From contig NZ_MRUL01000014.1 in NCBI RefSeq assembly GCF_002006995.1, positions 46,029-110,028 on the forward strand: DNA of 64,000 nucleotides. Direction: 5' to 3'. This stretch comes from Izhakiella australiensis (GTDB lineage Bacteria > Pseudomonadota > Gammaproteobacteria > Enterobacterales > Enterobacteriaceae). Each line of letters starts with the position of its first letter. Within the stretch, counting starts at the first letter, position 1. Of the stretch, positions 35,318 to 45,156 are shown piece after piece. A program made the position numbers and the translations under genes. Under the pieces are notes generated by a model. That model searched no databases, was not told where the DNA came from, and saw nothing but the letters and a program-made list of their open reading frames with translations.

Positions 35318-37357
35318 ATGCAAACCTATGACGTTAAAAGGATCCTGGAGAAAGCGGCGCGACCGCAGGCGTTTTATCCCTTTTTCACAAGCTATATCCG
35401 CCGGGACGATATCAGTCTGGCTCACGCCCTGGACGTTTTGCGCGTCTCAGGCATTTATCTCAACCGCTTTTCAGTGCAAACGCTAACAGCTTATAACGAT
35501 AATTTCAGGGTTTGCATCGACGCGCTGTTGCAGGTTTTTCCGCAGCAGCATCAGGAAATAGCAGCCTTCGAACAGCAATGTCGGATGATGCACGATCTCA
35601 ACAACGCCTTTTTCCAGTCAATTACCGGCAATAACATCTGGAATAAACGTCACAGCCAATCGCGCTCGCTGGCGGTCAATTTCATTGTCTTTTGCGAAAT
35701 ATATCTGTCATCCATCAATGCCGTACTGATGAGAGCCGACCCGCGCCGGGTTGAAAAGGCCTTCCCGCTGTTTATTCTGCCGCCGAACATTGCCAACGAG
35801 AGGCATGCGGATGTGGAGAAACTGAAGGTTATCAGCCGGGCAATTGATGAAATCGTTTTCTATACCGGCAAAATATTCGCCTTTATTCGCGGCGCCGACC
35901 CCATGAAGCTGAGCGTTGCGCTGGAAAAAAGATCCCTGCTGTCATCGGTGAAATATCTCAACGAGTGGAACCAGTTTGATTCACTGAGCCGCATCAGCGA
36001 TTACTTCCGCTTAAGCAAGGCGACAATTACTCCGCTAAACGATCGGGAATACCGCCTCGATACCGATAATGCCTGCCTGTACAAAGATTACGAAGTCGCC
36101 CGCTGCCGGCTGATGATGCGGGCGATAAATCTGGATAATGAATTGCGTAATGCGATGGGCAATAACGAGCCGATCGTCGACACCGTGCCGTCTTACCTAA
36201 CGCGCGACGGCCTGTTCGACGCCGTCTTGCTAAGCCAGCTGGAAAACATGGCTCCGCAAGATCTGCACGAGCAGTACGGCGGCGTATCGCTGTATGACTG
36301 GGTTCATGCCTACCGCAGCCTGGTGGCGCTGGCGGCGGCGGAAATGAAAAGCAGGCTGTCCGCCAGAAAGCCTATCCCCCTTGATGCCCACCGCTGGCTG
36401 ATAGTAAAAAGCCGCCGCGGCTGGATAGATCTGTTTTGCAAACGGGGCCTGTCAGCAGCGGCCGCCGCGCTGGTCACCGATTACTTCACCTTCAACAAGC
36501 AGGCTCAGGATCTCAACGACTGTCCGTTTATCGCCTGCGAAGGCGGGCTGTGCCTGATGCCGGCGCTGGTCGCCAGCAGCTCGGCCACCCGCTCTTTAAT
36601 GTCACTCTTCAGCGCGAAAAAAATTAACCTGACCCGTAAAGGCAAGTTTCACGAACAGCAATTTCTGCAGATGGTGCAGCAAGCGGGGATCCCGGCCCGA
36701 TCGCTTGATGCTCATAAAGATTTTGAATGCGATTGCCTGATGATTATCGACGATCATCTGGTGTTTACCGAACTGAAATCGAACGGCAATCCCCTCCATT
36801 ACGGCAGGTACTACCAGACAGTCTGCAATATTACCGGCGACGCTTCGCGCATCCCTGACAACAAAAATAAAATGATGCGCTCCTGTGTCGACCAGCTTAA
36901 CCGCTGCGCCGATCATTACCTGCAGCATCCCGAGGTGATTACCGCAGCCTTTGGCCTCGCCGCTTCATGGCGGGCAAAAGGCGTGGTAAAAGTCATTGTC
37001 ACCACCACCACCCTCGGCGGCGTCTACCATGTTGATGACTGCTATGTTATCGACAAGCTCTCAATAACCAGCTTTTTTCACCGGGCGTCGGGAACGGTTT
37101 ACCGCGCAGCAACCCGAGAAGAGGTGGCGAAAATTCAGCAGCCGGGCTATCAGTTCTGCGAGGGCAGGATAACCATCGACAAACTGCGAGGCTACCTCGC
37201 GGCGCTGCCCAGCATTAACTTTACCCGCCAGCATGTAAAAAAGCTGACTTATAACGTCGGGTTCGGCGACATACTGATCCATTATCCTTACTACGACCCC
37301 TGGCCCGCGGCGCCCTTTATCCAGACTGGCGAGCTGAACAGCGCCGACGATCGGTAA
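35318..37357 (+). CDS. Unrecognised 679-aa protein with PD-(D/E)XK-like nuclease motif
   Basis: No family is recognised over the full length. Residues about 440-490 show a restriction-endonuclease-like arrangement: KGKFHEQQFL with Glu 446, then an acidic strand DCLMI with Asp 472, a 12-residue gap, and TELKS with Glu 485 and Lys 487. The D-X12-ExK spacing and the strand pattern fit PD-(D/E)XK enzymes. The N-terminal 400 residues look helical with no signal peptide or membrane segments. A conserved-looking C-terminal part after residue 540 carries mixed beta strands (VVKVIVTTTTLGGV). It is a single gene inserted between entD and a polyol cluster. A nuclease in defence or DNA repair is a reasoned guess only. 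Confidence 0.7.
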   Translation: MQTYDVKRILEKAARPQAFYPFFTSYIRRDDISLAHALDVLRVSGIYLNRFSVQTLTAYNDNFRVCIDALLQVFPQQHQEIAAFEQQCRMMHDLNNAFFQSITGNNIWNKRHSQSRSLAVNFIVFCEIYLSSINAVLMRADPRRVEKAFPLFILPPNIANERHADVEKLKVISRAIDEIVFYTGKIFAFIRGADPMKLSVALEKRSLLSSVKYLNEWNQFDSLSRISDYFRLSKATITPLNDREYRLDTDNACLYKDYEVARCRLMMRAINLDNELRNAMGNNEPIVDTVPSYLTRDGLFDAVLLSQLENMAPQDLHEQYGGVSLYDWVHAYRSLVALAAAEMKSRLSARKPIPLDAHRWLIVKSRRGWIDLFCKRGLSAAAAALVTDYFTFNKQAQDLNDCPFIACEGGLCLMPALVASSSATRSLMSLFSAKKINLTRKGKFHEQQFLQMVQQAGIPARSLDAHKDFECDCLMIIDDHLVFTELKSNGNPLHYGRYYQTVCNITGDASRIPDNKNKMMRSCVDQLNRCADHYLQHPEVITAAFGLAASWRAKGVVKVIVTTTTLGGVYHVDDCYVIDKLSITSFFHRASGTVYRAATREEVAKIQQPGYQFCEGRITIDKLRGYLAALPSINFTRQHVKKLTYNVGFGDILIHYPYYDPWPAAPFIQTGELNSADDR

Positions 37358-37389
37358 CGCGCCAGCGCGGCGTCGGCCCGGCAGCAACA

Positions 37390-38139
37390 TCACATCCCGC
37401 TGACGTAGCCGCCGTCAACCGGCAGAACCGCGCCGGTAATATACTGCGCCGCATCGCTGCTGAGAAATAAGACCGCGCCGACCAGATCTTCAGCCCGTCC
37501 CCAGCGTTTCAGCGCGGTGCGATTGCTGATATGTTCTGCCGCCGCGGGATCGCGCCACAGCGGCTGCGTCATATCCGTTTTATGGTAGCCCGGCGCTACG
37601 GCATTGACGCGCACGCCCTGCGGACCATAGCGATGCGCCAGCGCGCGCGTTAAGCCCGTTACGCCGCTTTTGCTGGCGCAGTAGGCCGGCACCAGCGCAT
37701 CGGCCAGGTAGCTCAGCATCGAGGCCACGTTGACAATCGATCCCCGACTGGCCAGCAGCTGCGGCATGACCTGCTGACTCAGCCGCATCACGCTGTTGAG
37801 GTTGACCTCCATCACCTGCATAAAGGTCTCCTGCTGGTATTCGGCCTCCGGCCGGGCAATGCCGGCCGCGTTAACCAAAACATCCAGTCGCGGCAAATCC
37901 TTCAGCGCCGCGTCAACCTGCTGCCCATCGCTGACATCTATCAGACGAAACTCAATGGCGCGGTCCGCCGCGTCCTGGCGCCGGGAGGCCAGCTTCTGCG
38001 CCGAGCTTCCGCTCGCTATCGTTGTGGCCCCCAGCCGGGAAAAGCCACGCGCAATCTCCAGCCCGATACCGCTGCTGCCGCCGGAAACCAGTACCGTTTT
38101 ACCGGCAAACAGGCCGTGGTGAAACACCTCTGCAAACAT
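37390..38139 (-). CDS. SDR-family oxidoreductase (polyol cluster)
   Basis: The protein has 249 residues and is a classical short-chain dehydrogenase. The NAD(P) motif VSGGSSGIGLEIARGF is near 17, NAAGIA near 89 and catalytic YCASK near 155, with VDGGY at the end. It probably oxidises a hydroxyl of a sugar or polyol; the substrate is unknown. It is the last gene of the seven-gene minus-strand operon led by the ABC binding protein, 11 bases after the glycerol-dehydrogenase-like gene. Confidence 0.85.
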   Translation of the reverse strand: MFAEVFHHGLFAGKTVLVSGGSSGIGLEIARGFSRLGATTIASGSSAQKLASRRQDAADRAIEFRLIDVSDGQQVDAALKDLPRLDVLVNAAGIARPEAEYQQETFMQVMEVNLNSVMRLSQQVMPQLLASRGSIVNVASMLSYLADALVPAYCASKSGVTGLTRALAHRYGPQGVRVNAVAPGYHKTDMTQPLWRDPAAAEHISNRTALKRWGRAEDLVGAVLFLSSDAAQYITGAVLPVDGGYVSGM

Positions 38140-38150
38140 GCTGCCTCCTC

Positions 38151-39251
38151 TTAGTTCCGCAGTTGCTCCAGCGCGGCAATGACTTTTTGCGGCGTGATCG
38201 CCACCGCCTCGTTATAGATAATCTCGCCGGGCCGGCAGGCGCGTTCAGCGATCAACGCCAGCTTTTCCGGCGTCGCGTCGGCGATCCCCAGCTGAGCAAG
38301 GCTAACCGGCAGCCCTACGCTTTGGCAGAACTGTTTAACCTGCTGAAAAAATGCCTCGGGCGCCTGCTGGAGCTTCAGCTCGGCCAGGGTACCGAGCGCC
38401 ACCTTTTCGCCATGCAAAAAATCGTGCGTTTCATGTAGCTGGCACAGGCCATGATGGATGGCATGCGCCGCCGCCACGCCGCCCGATTCAAAGCCGATGC
38501 CGCTCAGCAAAATATTGGCTTCAATAATACGTTCCAGCGCATCGCCCGGCCGCTGTTCGCGGCACTCTGCCAGCGCCTGCGCCCCACAGGCAAACAGCGT
38601 ATCAAGGCACTGGCGCGCCACGGCCCAGGCAACCGGCAGCCCGCGAACGCCAAAAGAATTATTGCTGTTGCTCAGGCGGCAGGCCTCTGCCTCGCAAAAC
38701 GTCGCCAGCGCATCGCCCATGCCGGCGACCAGAAAACGCGCCGGCGCCTGGGCAATCAGCGCGCTGTCGACCAGCACTAAATCAGGATTGCGCGGCAAAA
38801 ACAGATCATATGCCACGCTGCCGTCCGGGTTATAGATCACCGCCAGCGCGCTGCAGGGCGCATCAGAAGCGGCGATGGTCGGCACGATAATGCTGGCGCA
38901 GCGCTGATGCCAGGCCACCGCTTTGGCGGTATCCAGCGCCTTGCCGCCGCCGAGGCCCACCACAACGTCGGCCTGATAGTCCACGGCTGCCTGACGCAGG
39001 CGGTTAATCTCCTGTTCCGTGCAGTCGCCGCCGTGGCGCTCAAGCTGCACCGCCGCCAGATTTTTACAGGCCGCGCGCAGCGGCTGCTGCCAGTTATCCC
39101 AGACCCCGCGATCGACAATCAGCAGCGCCCGCTGGCCGAAAACCGCGATTTCCTCGCCCAGCCTCGCCAGCGCGCCGGCCCCCTGCAAGTAGCGTCCGGG
39201 AAAGCGAGCGCCTTTAATCGGTGTGAGGTTACCAGCAGACATAGCCACCAT
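38151..39251 (-). CDS. Glycerol-dehydrogenase-like iron/zinc alcohol dehydrogenase
   Basis: The protein has 366 residues. NAD-binding GLGGGKALDTAKAVA near 100 and metal ligands in MGDALATFCEA (Asp), AAHAIHHGL (His) and HDFLHGEKVALG (His) match the GldA group of group III alcohol dehydrogenases. The start overlaps the upstream SDR stop; Met 4 (39242) is an equally good start. In context it likely interconverts a polyol and a ketose rather than glycerol itself, though glycerol or a tetritol cannot be excluded. Confidence 0.85.
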   Translation of the reverse strand: MVAMSAGNLTPIKGARFPGRYLQGAGALARLGEEIAVFGQRALLIVDRGVWDNWQQPLRAACKNLAAVQLERHGGDCTEQEINRLRQAAVDYQADVVVGLGGGKALDTAKAVAWHQRCASIIVPTIAASDAPCSALAVIYNPDGSVAYDLFLPRNPDLVLVDSALIAQAPARFLVAGMGDALATFCEAEACRLSNSNNSFGVRGLPVAWAVARQCLDTLFACGAQALAECREQRPGDALERIIEANILLSGIGFESGGVAAAHAIHHGLCQLHETHDFLHGEKVALGTLAELKLQQAPEAFFQQVKQFCQSVGLPVSLAQLGIADATPEKLALIAERACRPGEIIYNEAVAITPQKVIAALEQLRN

Positions 39252-39999
39252 CCGCCAGCACGATTGAGCCGGTCATCAGGCTGGCGGCCTCGCTCGCCAG
39301 AAATAACACCACCGATGCCACCTCATCAGGGCGCCCCAGGCGCTGCATCGGCGTACCGCCCACCCAGTAATGATGCATCTCAGGATCCTCGTTAACATAG
39401 GCAGTCATCTCGGTAGCGATGTAGGTCGGCGCCACCGCATTGACGCGCACGCCGCGTCCGGCCCACTCAGCCGCCAGCGAACGCGTCAGATGATGTACCG
39501 CCGCTTTCGAAGCGTTGTACTGCGACTGCTCCTGCGGCCGGTTGACGATATAGCCGGACATTGAACCGATATTCACCACCGCGCCGCCGCCCGCTTCCAG
39601 CATGCCCTTGCCGAAAGCGCGGCAGCACCAGAAGACACCGTTCAGGTTAACGTCGATCACCTTCAGCCAGTCGCTGTCGCTCATGGTTTCCGCTTTTTCG
39701 CAGATAGAAATGCCGGCGTTATTCACCAGAATATCGATGCGCCCATAGCGCTGCGTCAGCCGTTCGCTCAGCGCATTCACCGCATCCGGCTTGGTCACGT
39801 CCAGCCCGTAGCTGTCGACCTCGTACCCTTTATCGCGCAGGCCGCTTGCCGCGGTTTGCGCTCGCTGCTCATCAATATCGGTAATCGCCAGCTTTGCGCC
39901 CGCCTCAGCCAGCGCCTCGGCAATCGCCAGACCGATACCGCGCCCCGCGCCGGTTATCACCGCACGCTTGCCGCTGAGATCAAATTTTTCCAGATACAT
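39229..39999 (-). CDS. SDR-family dehydrogenase (second of the cluster)
   Basis: The protein has 256 residues and is a classical SDR. ITGAGRGIGLAIAEAL near 15, DID at the end of strand 2 (favouring NAD over NADP), NNAGIS near 92, catalytic YNASK near 158 and LADGGYVCW at the end are present. It resembles sugar-alcohol dehydrogenases such as arabinitol or xylitol types. It lies 15 bases after the FGGY kinase and overlaps the next gene. Confidence 0.85.
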   Translation of the reverse strand: MYLEKFDLSGKRAVITGAGRGIGLAIAEALAEAGAKLAITDIDEQRAQTAASGLRDKGYEVDSYGLDVTKPDAVNALSERLTQRYGRIDILVNNAGISICEKAETMSDSDWLKVIDVNLNGVFWCCRAFGKGMLEAGGGAVVNIGSMSGYIVNRPQEQSQYNASKAAVHHLTRSLAAEWAGRGVRVNAVAPTYIATEMTAYVNEDPEMHHYWVGGTPMQRLGRPDEVASVVLFLASEAASLMTGSIVLADGGYVCW

Positions 40000-40014
40000 G
40001 TTTTCTCCTGTGGA

Positions 40015-41520
40015 TCAGTCGCCGTTTAGCGCCAGCGCATCAAGCTGGTGGTACAGGGCCTGACTATTGAAATAGATCTGATTGAACACCGGCTGCATAC
40101 GCTGATAGATAGCCTGCCACGCCGGATCGGGTTGAATTTCGTCGCTGTAACGCACGAAGCGGTCCGCCGCCTGCTGTGCGCTGGCGGCGTGCCCTACCGC
40201 CACCGCCGCCAGCGCGGCACAGCCCAGTACGCTGCATTCCGCCTCCTGCGGAACCACGATCGGCACGCCGTAAATGCTGGCTTTGATTTTCAGCCACAGC
40301 GCCGAGCGCGCGCCGCCGCTCGACGCGACAATGCGCTCCAGCTTTTGTCCGGTGGCCTGCTCCATCACCGCAATGTGGCGCGCGGCGGCAAAAGCAACCC
40401 CTTCCATCACCGCCCGGTGCAGCTCAGGCAGATGATGGTTCGCCGCCAGACCAAAGAATTGCGCGCGGGCATTACGATGCTGCCCGAGTCGCTCACCGGT
40501 CAGATAAGGCAGGAAGAACAGACCGCGAGCGCCCGCAGGCGCCCGGGTCGCCAGCTGGTTTACTTCGGCATAGCTCAGAGTGTTGTCATGCAGGGAGCGT
40601 CGCGCCCAGCGCATACCGTCACCGCCGGTTTCCAGCAGCACAAAGGGACCCCAGTCGCCCTGACAGGTGGCGACGTTGGAGATTTCGGCGTCCAGCAGCG
40701 GCTGCGACGCGATAGTGGTGATAATGCAGGAAGTACCGGTAACGTCGGAGCCAAGACCGGGACGCGAAACGCCCGAGCCGAGTAGCGCCATCGGATAGTC
40801 GCCGCCCCCCACCAGCACCGGGGTCTGCGGGCGCAGGCCCAGCATGGCGGCCACCTCTGGCAGTAATCCGCCCAGCAGCTCGGCCGGCTGGCGGATCGGC
40901 GGCAGCAGATCCGGCGACAGACCCATTCTGTCGAGCATCACGCCAGACCAGTCGCCGGTTTGCGGATCCATCAAAAAACTGCAGGAGGCTTCGGTGCGAT
41001 CCTGCGCCAGCTCCCCGGTCAGACGAAAGTTAATAAAATCTTTCGGCATCAGCACCACGGCGGTGCGCGCCAGCGCGTGCGGCTGATGATCACGCAGCCA
41101 CTGCAACTTAAATCCGGGCCAGGCCGGCGTGGCGGGGTTACCGCTGTGCCGCAGATAATCCTCAGCGGCAAACTGCTGTTCAAACGCCTGTACCTGCGGC
41201 GTGGTGCGCTTGTCATTCCATAGCATCACCGTGGGATTTACCAGTTCGCCATGGCTATCCAGCAATACGGTACCGTGCATCTGACCGCAGGCGCAGATGG
41301 CGACGATGCCGTCGCGCGCGTCGGGATACTGGCTGATCAGTTGGCGGATGCTGACCACCACACCTTGCCACCACTCTTCCGGCGCCTGTTCTGACCAGCC
41401 GTACTGCGGCACCCGCTGCTCATGCTCGTGGCTGGCAATCGCCACAATATCGCCCTGGCGGTTAACCAGCGCCGCCCGGGCGCTGCCGGTGCCGACATCT
41501 ATTGCGAGGTAGTAATCCAT
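40015..41520 (-). CDS. FGGY-family carbohydrate kinase (second cluster)
   Basis: The second ATG (41520) is preferred because GAGGAG lies 6 bases upstream. It has 501 residues. DYYLAIDVGTGSARAALVNRQG opens the N-terminal ATPase fold, GQMHGTVLLD near 80 is xylulokinase-like, and GGGDYPMALLGSGVSRPG holds the catalytic Asp near 240. SSGGARSALW and GCAALAAVAVG lie in the second half. Its likely substrate is a ketopentose or ketotetrose made by the dehydrogenases encoded downstream. It follows the ABC permease by 10 bases. Confidence 0.9.
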   Translation of the reverse strand: MDYYLAIDVGTGSARAALVNRQGDIVAIASHEHEQRVPQYGWSEQAPEEWWQGVVVSIRQLISQYPDARDGIVAICACGQMHGTVLLDSHGELVNPTVMLWNDKRTTPQVQAFEQQFAAEDYLRHSGNPATPAWPGFKLQWLRDHQPHALARTAVVLMPKDFINFRLTGELAQDRTEASCSFLMDPQTGDWSGVMLDRMGLSPDLLPPIRQPAELLGGLLPEVAAMLGLRPQTPVLVGGGDYPMALLGSGVSRPGLGSDVTGTSCIITTIASQPLLDAEISNVATCQGDWGPFVLLETGGDGMRWARRSLHDNTLSYAEVNQLATRAPAGARGLFFLPYLTGERLGQHRNARAQFFGLAANHHLPELHRAVMEGVAFAAARHIAVMEQATGQKLERIVASSGGARSALWLKIKASIYGVPIVVPQEAECSVLGCAALAAVAVGHAASAQQAADRFVRYSDEIQPDPAWQAIYQRMQPVFNQIYFNSQALYHQLDALALNGD

Positions 41521-41530
41521 CATTCACTCC

Positions 41531-42511
41531 TCAGCGTTTCAGCCAGCCGGTGCCTTTTTGCAGCAGCATCGCCACCACGATAATCACGCCCATGCAGACC
41601 TGCTGGTGATAACCCGGCACGTTGATCAGATTCATAATGTTGCCGATCACGCCGAACACCAGCACCCCGAGCAGGGTATTGAACACCCCGCCACGTCCGC
41701 CTGCCAGGCTGGCGCCGCCAATCACCACCGCCGCAATCACGTCCAGCTCAGCGCCGACGCCAACGGTGGCGGAACCCACGCCGGAGCGGCTGGTGATAAT
41801 GATACCGGCCAGCGCCGCCAGCGCGCCGGAAATGGCATAGACCGCCAACACGTAGCGCGCCACCGGAATGCCGGAGAGATGTACCGCTTCTTCATTCGAT
41901 CCAATGGCTTTGACCAACCGGCCAAAGCGGGTGAGATTCAGCAGCACGGCGGCGGCGGCAAAAATCGCCAGCATCAGCACCACCGGTAGCGGCACGCCCA
42001 GCACGCTGCTGGTGCCAAAATCAGTAATCACGTCGCCTTTCTCGCCCATCATGATTGGCTGACCATTGGAGATGATCAGCGCCAGCCCACGCGCAACCGC
42101 CATCATCGCCAGCGTCATCACGAAAGGCTGTAGGCGCAAATAGGCCACCAGAAAGCCGCTCATCAGGCCGCAAAGCATGCCGGCAATCAACACCATCAGC
42201 ACTGAGGCGCCGGGGCTGTACTGATTGAGGATAATCGCCGACAGCACGCTGCCCAGCGCGGCAATCGATCCGACCGAAAGATCGATGCCGCGCGTGAGGA
42301 TCACCAGCAGCATGCCAACCGCCATAATGCCGGTGCCGGACACCTGGCGCAGCACGTTCATAATGTTGCGTTCGCTAAAGAACGAGGAAGAGAGCGAGGA
42401 AGCGAAAATCACCAGCACCAGAAAGATGATGGCCGTACCATAGCGACGAAAAAAATCACCGGCGTCGAAGCGGACCTTACGCCCGCTGGAGCTTACAGAA
42501 AGGGAGCTCAT
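41531..42511 (-). CDS. Ribose/xylose-type ABC transporter permease
   Basis: The start is at 42511 (MSSLSVSS) with GGAG upstream, overlapping the ATPase stop by ATGA; the longer frame is the ATPase shadow. It has 326 residues and about nine or ten hydrophobic helices. RGIDLSVGSIAALGSVLSAI near 92 and GGASLAGGRGGVFNTLLG near 260 are RbsC/XylH signatures. It is the membrane component of the importer. Confidence 0.92.
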   Translation of the reverse strand: MSSLSVSSSGRKVRFDAGDFFRRYGTAIIFLVLVIFASSLSSSFFSERNIMNVLRQVSGTGIMAVGMLLVILTRGIDLSVGSIAALGSVLSAIILNQYSPGASVLMVLIAGMLCGLMSGFLVAYLRLQPFVMTLAMMAVARGLALIISNGQPIMMGEKGDVITDFGTSSVLGVPLPVVLMLAIFAAAAVLLNLTRFGRLVKAIGSNEEAVHLSGIPVARYVLAVYAISGALAALAGIIITSRSGVGSATVGVGAELDVIAAVVIGGASLAGGRGGVFNTLLGVLVFGVIGNIMNLINVPGYHQQVCMGVIIVVAMLLQKGTGWLKR

Positions 42512-44022
42512 CAGAAATTCTCCGCATTTAAAAGGGATGTACGATTGGTCATCGCCATAGAGAGCAATTTTGCTTCGGAATAGTCGGCAGGCTGCAGCTC
42601 GCCGCAAATAGCCCCTTCAGACATCACCAGTACGCGATCGCAAAGGCCGAACAGCTCAAGGTGTTCTGAAGAGATAACGATCACCGCCAGCCCCTGATCG
42701 GCCAGTTCAGCAATCAGCTGATAGATTTCACGCTTGGCGCCAACGTCCACGCCGCGCGTTGGCTCATCAAGGATGATGACCTCGCCGCCGTGATTAAACC
42801 ATTTAGCCAACACCACCTTCTGCTGATTACCGCCGGAAAGGGATGAAACCGGCGCATGCAGTCCGGCGCACTTGAGGCGCATCTGCTGCGCCAGCTTGCC
42901 GACCACCGCGTTTTCACGGCCGGACTGAATGAAGCCCAGCGGCGCCATAACCTCGCGGTCATTTGCCATCGTCACATTGGCTTTGATCGGCATATCCAGC
43001 ACCACGCCCTGGCGTTTACGATCCTCGGGCACCAGCGCGATGCCGGCGCGCACCGCATGTTGCGGCGTCCGCAATGCAACCTGCTTGCCGTGAAGAAAAA
43101 TGCTGCCGCTGTCGCTGCGATCGGCGCCGAAAATCAGCCGGGCAACCTCGGTGCGACCGGCGCCAACCAGTCCCCCCAGCCCGACCACCTCACCGGCATG
43201 AACGCTGAAGCTGACGTCACGGACTTTATGGCGGGCATTCAGCCCCTCAACCCGCAGAATCTCCTTGCCGCGCTGCCGGTTTTCCCGCTCGCTGAACAGC
43301 TGATCGACGGGACGGCCGACCATCTGGCGAATCACCTGCGACAGGCTGGTTTGCTGCGGCGTTTCGGTGGCGATCCACTGACCATCTTTCATAATGGTCA
43401 TGCGGTCGGCGATGCGAAACACTTCATCCAGTCGGTGGGAGATATAGACGATAGCCACCCCGACGCTGCGCAGATCGCTGATGATATCCAGCAGGCGATT
43501 GGCATCCTGGGTAGAAAGAACGGCGGTCGGCTCATCAAACACGATCACTCGCGCATCCTGCGACAGCGCCCGGGCGATCTCGACGATCTGCTGATGCGCC
43601 ACGCTCAGATCGCCGACGGTCGCCGCCGGGTCGATATCAAAACCCAGCCGGCGCAGAATATTGCGCGCTTTGGCCCGCAGTTTCGGCCAGGAGATAAACC
43701 CCGGCAGATCGTGCAGATAAATGTTTTCCGCGACCGTCAGCTCCGGCGCCAGCGCCATCTCCTGATGGATTAGCGTGATGCCGCGCGCCATCGCCTGCTT
43801 TGGCCCTTTAATCTGCACCGCTTCGCCGTTATCAAACAGGGTGCCGCTATCCGGGGCAATCTCCCCGCCCAGTACCCGCATCAGGGTGGATTTTCCGGCG
43901 CCGTTCTCCCCCAGCAGCGCGTGGACCTCGCCTTTTGCCAGCTGCAGTTGAGCACCTTTCAGGGCATGAATGCCGCCAAAAGATTTGCTGATATCTCGCA
44001 GTTCAATCAGTGGCTGAACCAT
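42511..44022 (-). CDS. Sugar ABC transporter ATP-binding protein (two ABC domains)
   Basis: The protein has 503 residues, as for RbsA, XylG and AraG. The first domain has a full Walker A (GENGAGKSTLMR near 38) and Walker B (VIFDEPTAVL). The second has a degenerate P-loop GLVGAGRTEVARL near 283, an intact signature LSGGNQQKVVLAKW and IILDEPTRGVDVG. This asymmetry is normal in the monosaccharide family. It lies 50 bases after the binding-protein gene. Confidence 0.93.
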   Translation of the reverse strand: MVQPLIELRDISKSFGGIHALKGAQLQLAKGEVHALLGENGAGKSTLMRVLGGEIAPDSGTLFDNGEAVQIKGPKQAMARGITLIHQEMALAPELTVAENIYLHDLPGFISWPKLRAKARNILRRLGFDIDPAATVGDLSVAHQQIVEIARALSQDARVIVFDEPTAVLSTQDANRLLDIISDLRSVGVAIVYISHRLDEVFRIADRMTIMKDGQWIATETPQQTSLSQVIRQMVGRPVDQLFSERENRQRGKEILRVEGLNARHKVRDVSFSVHAGEVVGLGGLVGAGRTEVARLIFGADRSDSGSIFLHGKQVALRTPQHAVRAGIALVPEDRKRQGVVLDMPIKANVTMANDREVMAPLGFIQSGRENAVVGKLAQQMRLKCAGLHAPVSSLSGGNQQKVVLAKWFNHGGEVIILDEPTRGVDVGAKREIYQLIAELADQGLAVIVISSEHLELFGLCDRVLVMSEGAICGELQPADYSEAKLLSMAMTNRTSLLNAENF

Positions 44023-44072
44023 AACGCTTTTTCCCGGTTGCAGGCGGCGGCAATCAGGCCGCCGCCGGTTAA

Positions 44073-45047
44073 TCAGAAGATGGAATCAGCTTTGTAGAAT
44101 TTATCCACATTCTGCTGGGTTACCGCCGCCGGTTTGGTATAAAACACCTTCGGCTGATCGGCAGGCAGCTTGCCCTGCAGCGCCTGTACGCCAAACTGTG
44201 CGGCCAGCGTGCCGATCTGGTTTGGATCGTTAACGCCGGTGGTACCGTACTTGCCTTCTTTAATCAGACGATAAGCCTCTTTCTGGCCGTCAGCGGCGGC
44301 CATCAGCACCACTTTGTCGGCCTTACCGGCGGATTCAAGCGCCTTGCGCGCCCCCAGCACCATCGAATCATTTTCGCCCAGCACCACGTTAATATCCGGG
44401 TGAGCCACCAGCAGATCTTCCATCGCCTTCAGACCGCCCTCCTGGGTCCAGTCGCCCCAGCCCTGTCCGACGATCTGAAAGCCGGCGGCGCCGCCCTGCT
44501 GCAACTGCGCTTCAGTCAGCCCGCGCACCACGCCGAGACGGCGCTCTTCGCCAACTACGTTGCCCTTACTGCCGGAAATCAGGGCGATTTTCATCGGCTG
44601 GCCTTTCATCTTATTCGCCAGCCATGCGCCGGTCAGGCGGCCGTTCTGATCGTTAGAGGATTGCACCAGGGTAATGTAGTTAGCACGCTGATTCAGCGCA
44701 CTGTCGAACACCACCACCTTAATGCCAGCCTTGCTGGCCGCATTGACCGCCGGCACCAGACCTTCCGGATCGCGCGGGTCGATCAGCAGCACGTTGATAC
44801 CGCGCGCCACCATGTCTTCCACGTCGCTAATCTGCTTGGACATATCGTTACGGCCGTCGGACGTGGTGACTTCGCAGCCCAGCGCTTTGGCTTTTTTACT
44901 GGCGGCATCCAACGCAGCGGCATAGTAAGGCGCGCCGAGCGTAAACATAGAGATACCCACCAGGCAGGAATCCGCAGCGCGGGCGGTACCGGCAAACAGG
45001 CTGGTGAGCGCAAGGGCATAACAAGAAAGGCGGTAGGGCAGTCGCAT
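44073..45047 (-). CDS. Sugar ABC transporter periplasmic binding protein
   Basis: The ATG at 45047 follows AGGAG by 6 bases. The protein has 324 residues. The signal peptide ends at GTARA-AD (about residue 24). It is an RbsB-type fold: FTLGAPYYAAALDAASKKAKALG, DPRDPEGLVPAVNAASKAGIKVVVFD, GENDSMVLGARKALE. It captures a small sugar or polyol for the permease and ATPase downstream. It leads the minus-strand operon and is divergent from the cupin isomerase gene. Confidence 0.92.
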   Translation of the reverse strand: MRLPYRLSCYALALTSLFAGTARAADSCLVGISMFTLGAPYYAAALDAASKKAKALGCEVTTSDGRNDMSKQISDVEDMVARGINVLLIDPRDPEGLVPAVNAASKAGIKVVVFDSALNQRANYITLVQSSNDQNGRLTGAWLANKMKGQPMKIALISGSKGNVVGEERRLGVVRGLTEAQLQQGGAAGFQIVGQGWGDWTQEGGLKAMEDLLVAHPDINVVLGENDSMVLGARKALESAGKADKVVLMAAADGQKEAYRLIKEGKYGTTGVNDPNQIGTLAAQFGVQALQGKLPADQPKVFYTKPAAVTQQNVDKFYKADSIF

Positions 45048-45121
45048 GATGTTCTCCTGTGTCATCGGGGAAAGGCAACCCCGGACGCGTATCGTTATTG
45101 TGGTTCACTCACTTGCCTTTC

Positions 45122-45140
45122 GGTATTATTATTACCAAAT
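45122..45140. promoter_or_regulatory. Operator-like site, left copy
   Basis: GGTATTATTATTACC is an imperfect palindrome with GGTA/TACC ends, followed by AAAT. It lies 75 bases upstream of the binding-protein gene start and is repeated with 17 of 19 identical bases at 45236-45254. Confidence 0.5.
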
Positions 45141-45156
45141 AGAAAACATAAAAAAT

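Noticed and set aside
42856..43773. 305-codon plus-strand ORF across the sugar ABC ATPase gene
   Set aside because: It is fully antisense to a recognisable two-domain ATPase; its composition (many His, Gln, Asp) is typical of shadow frames.
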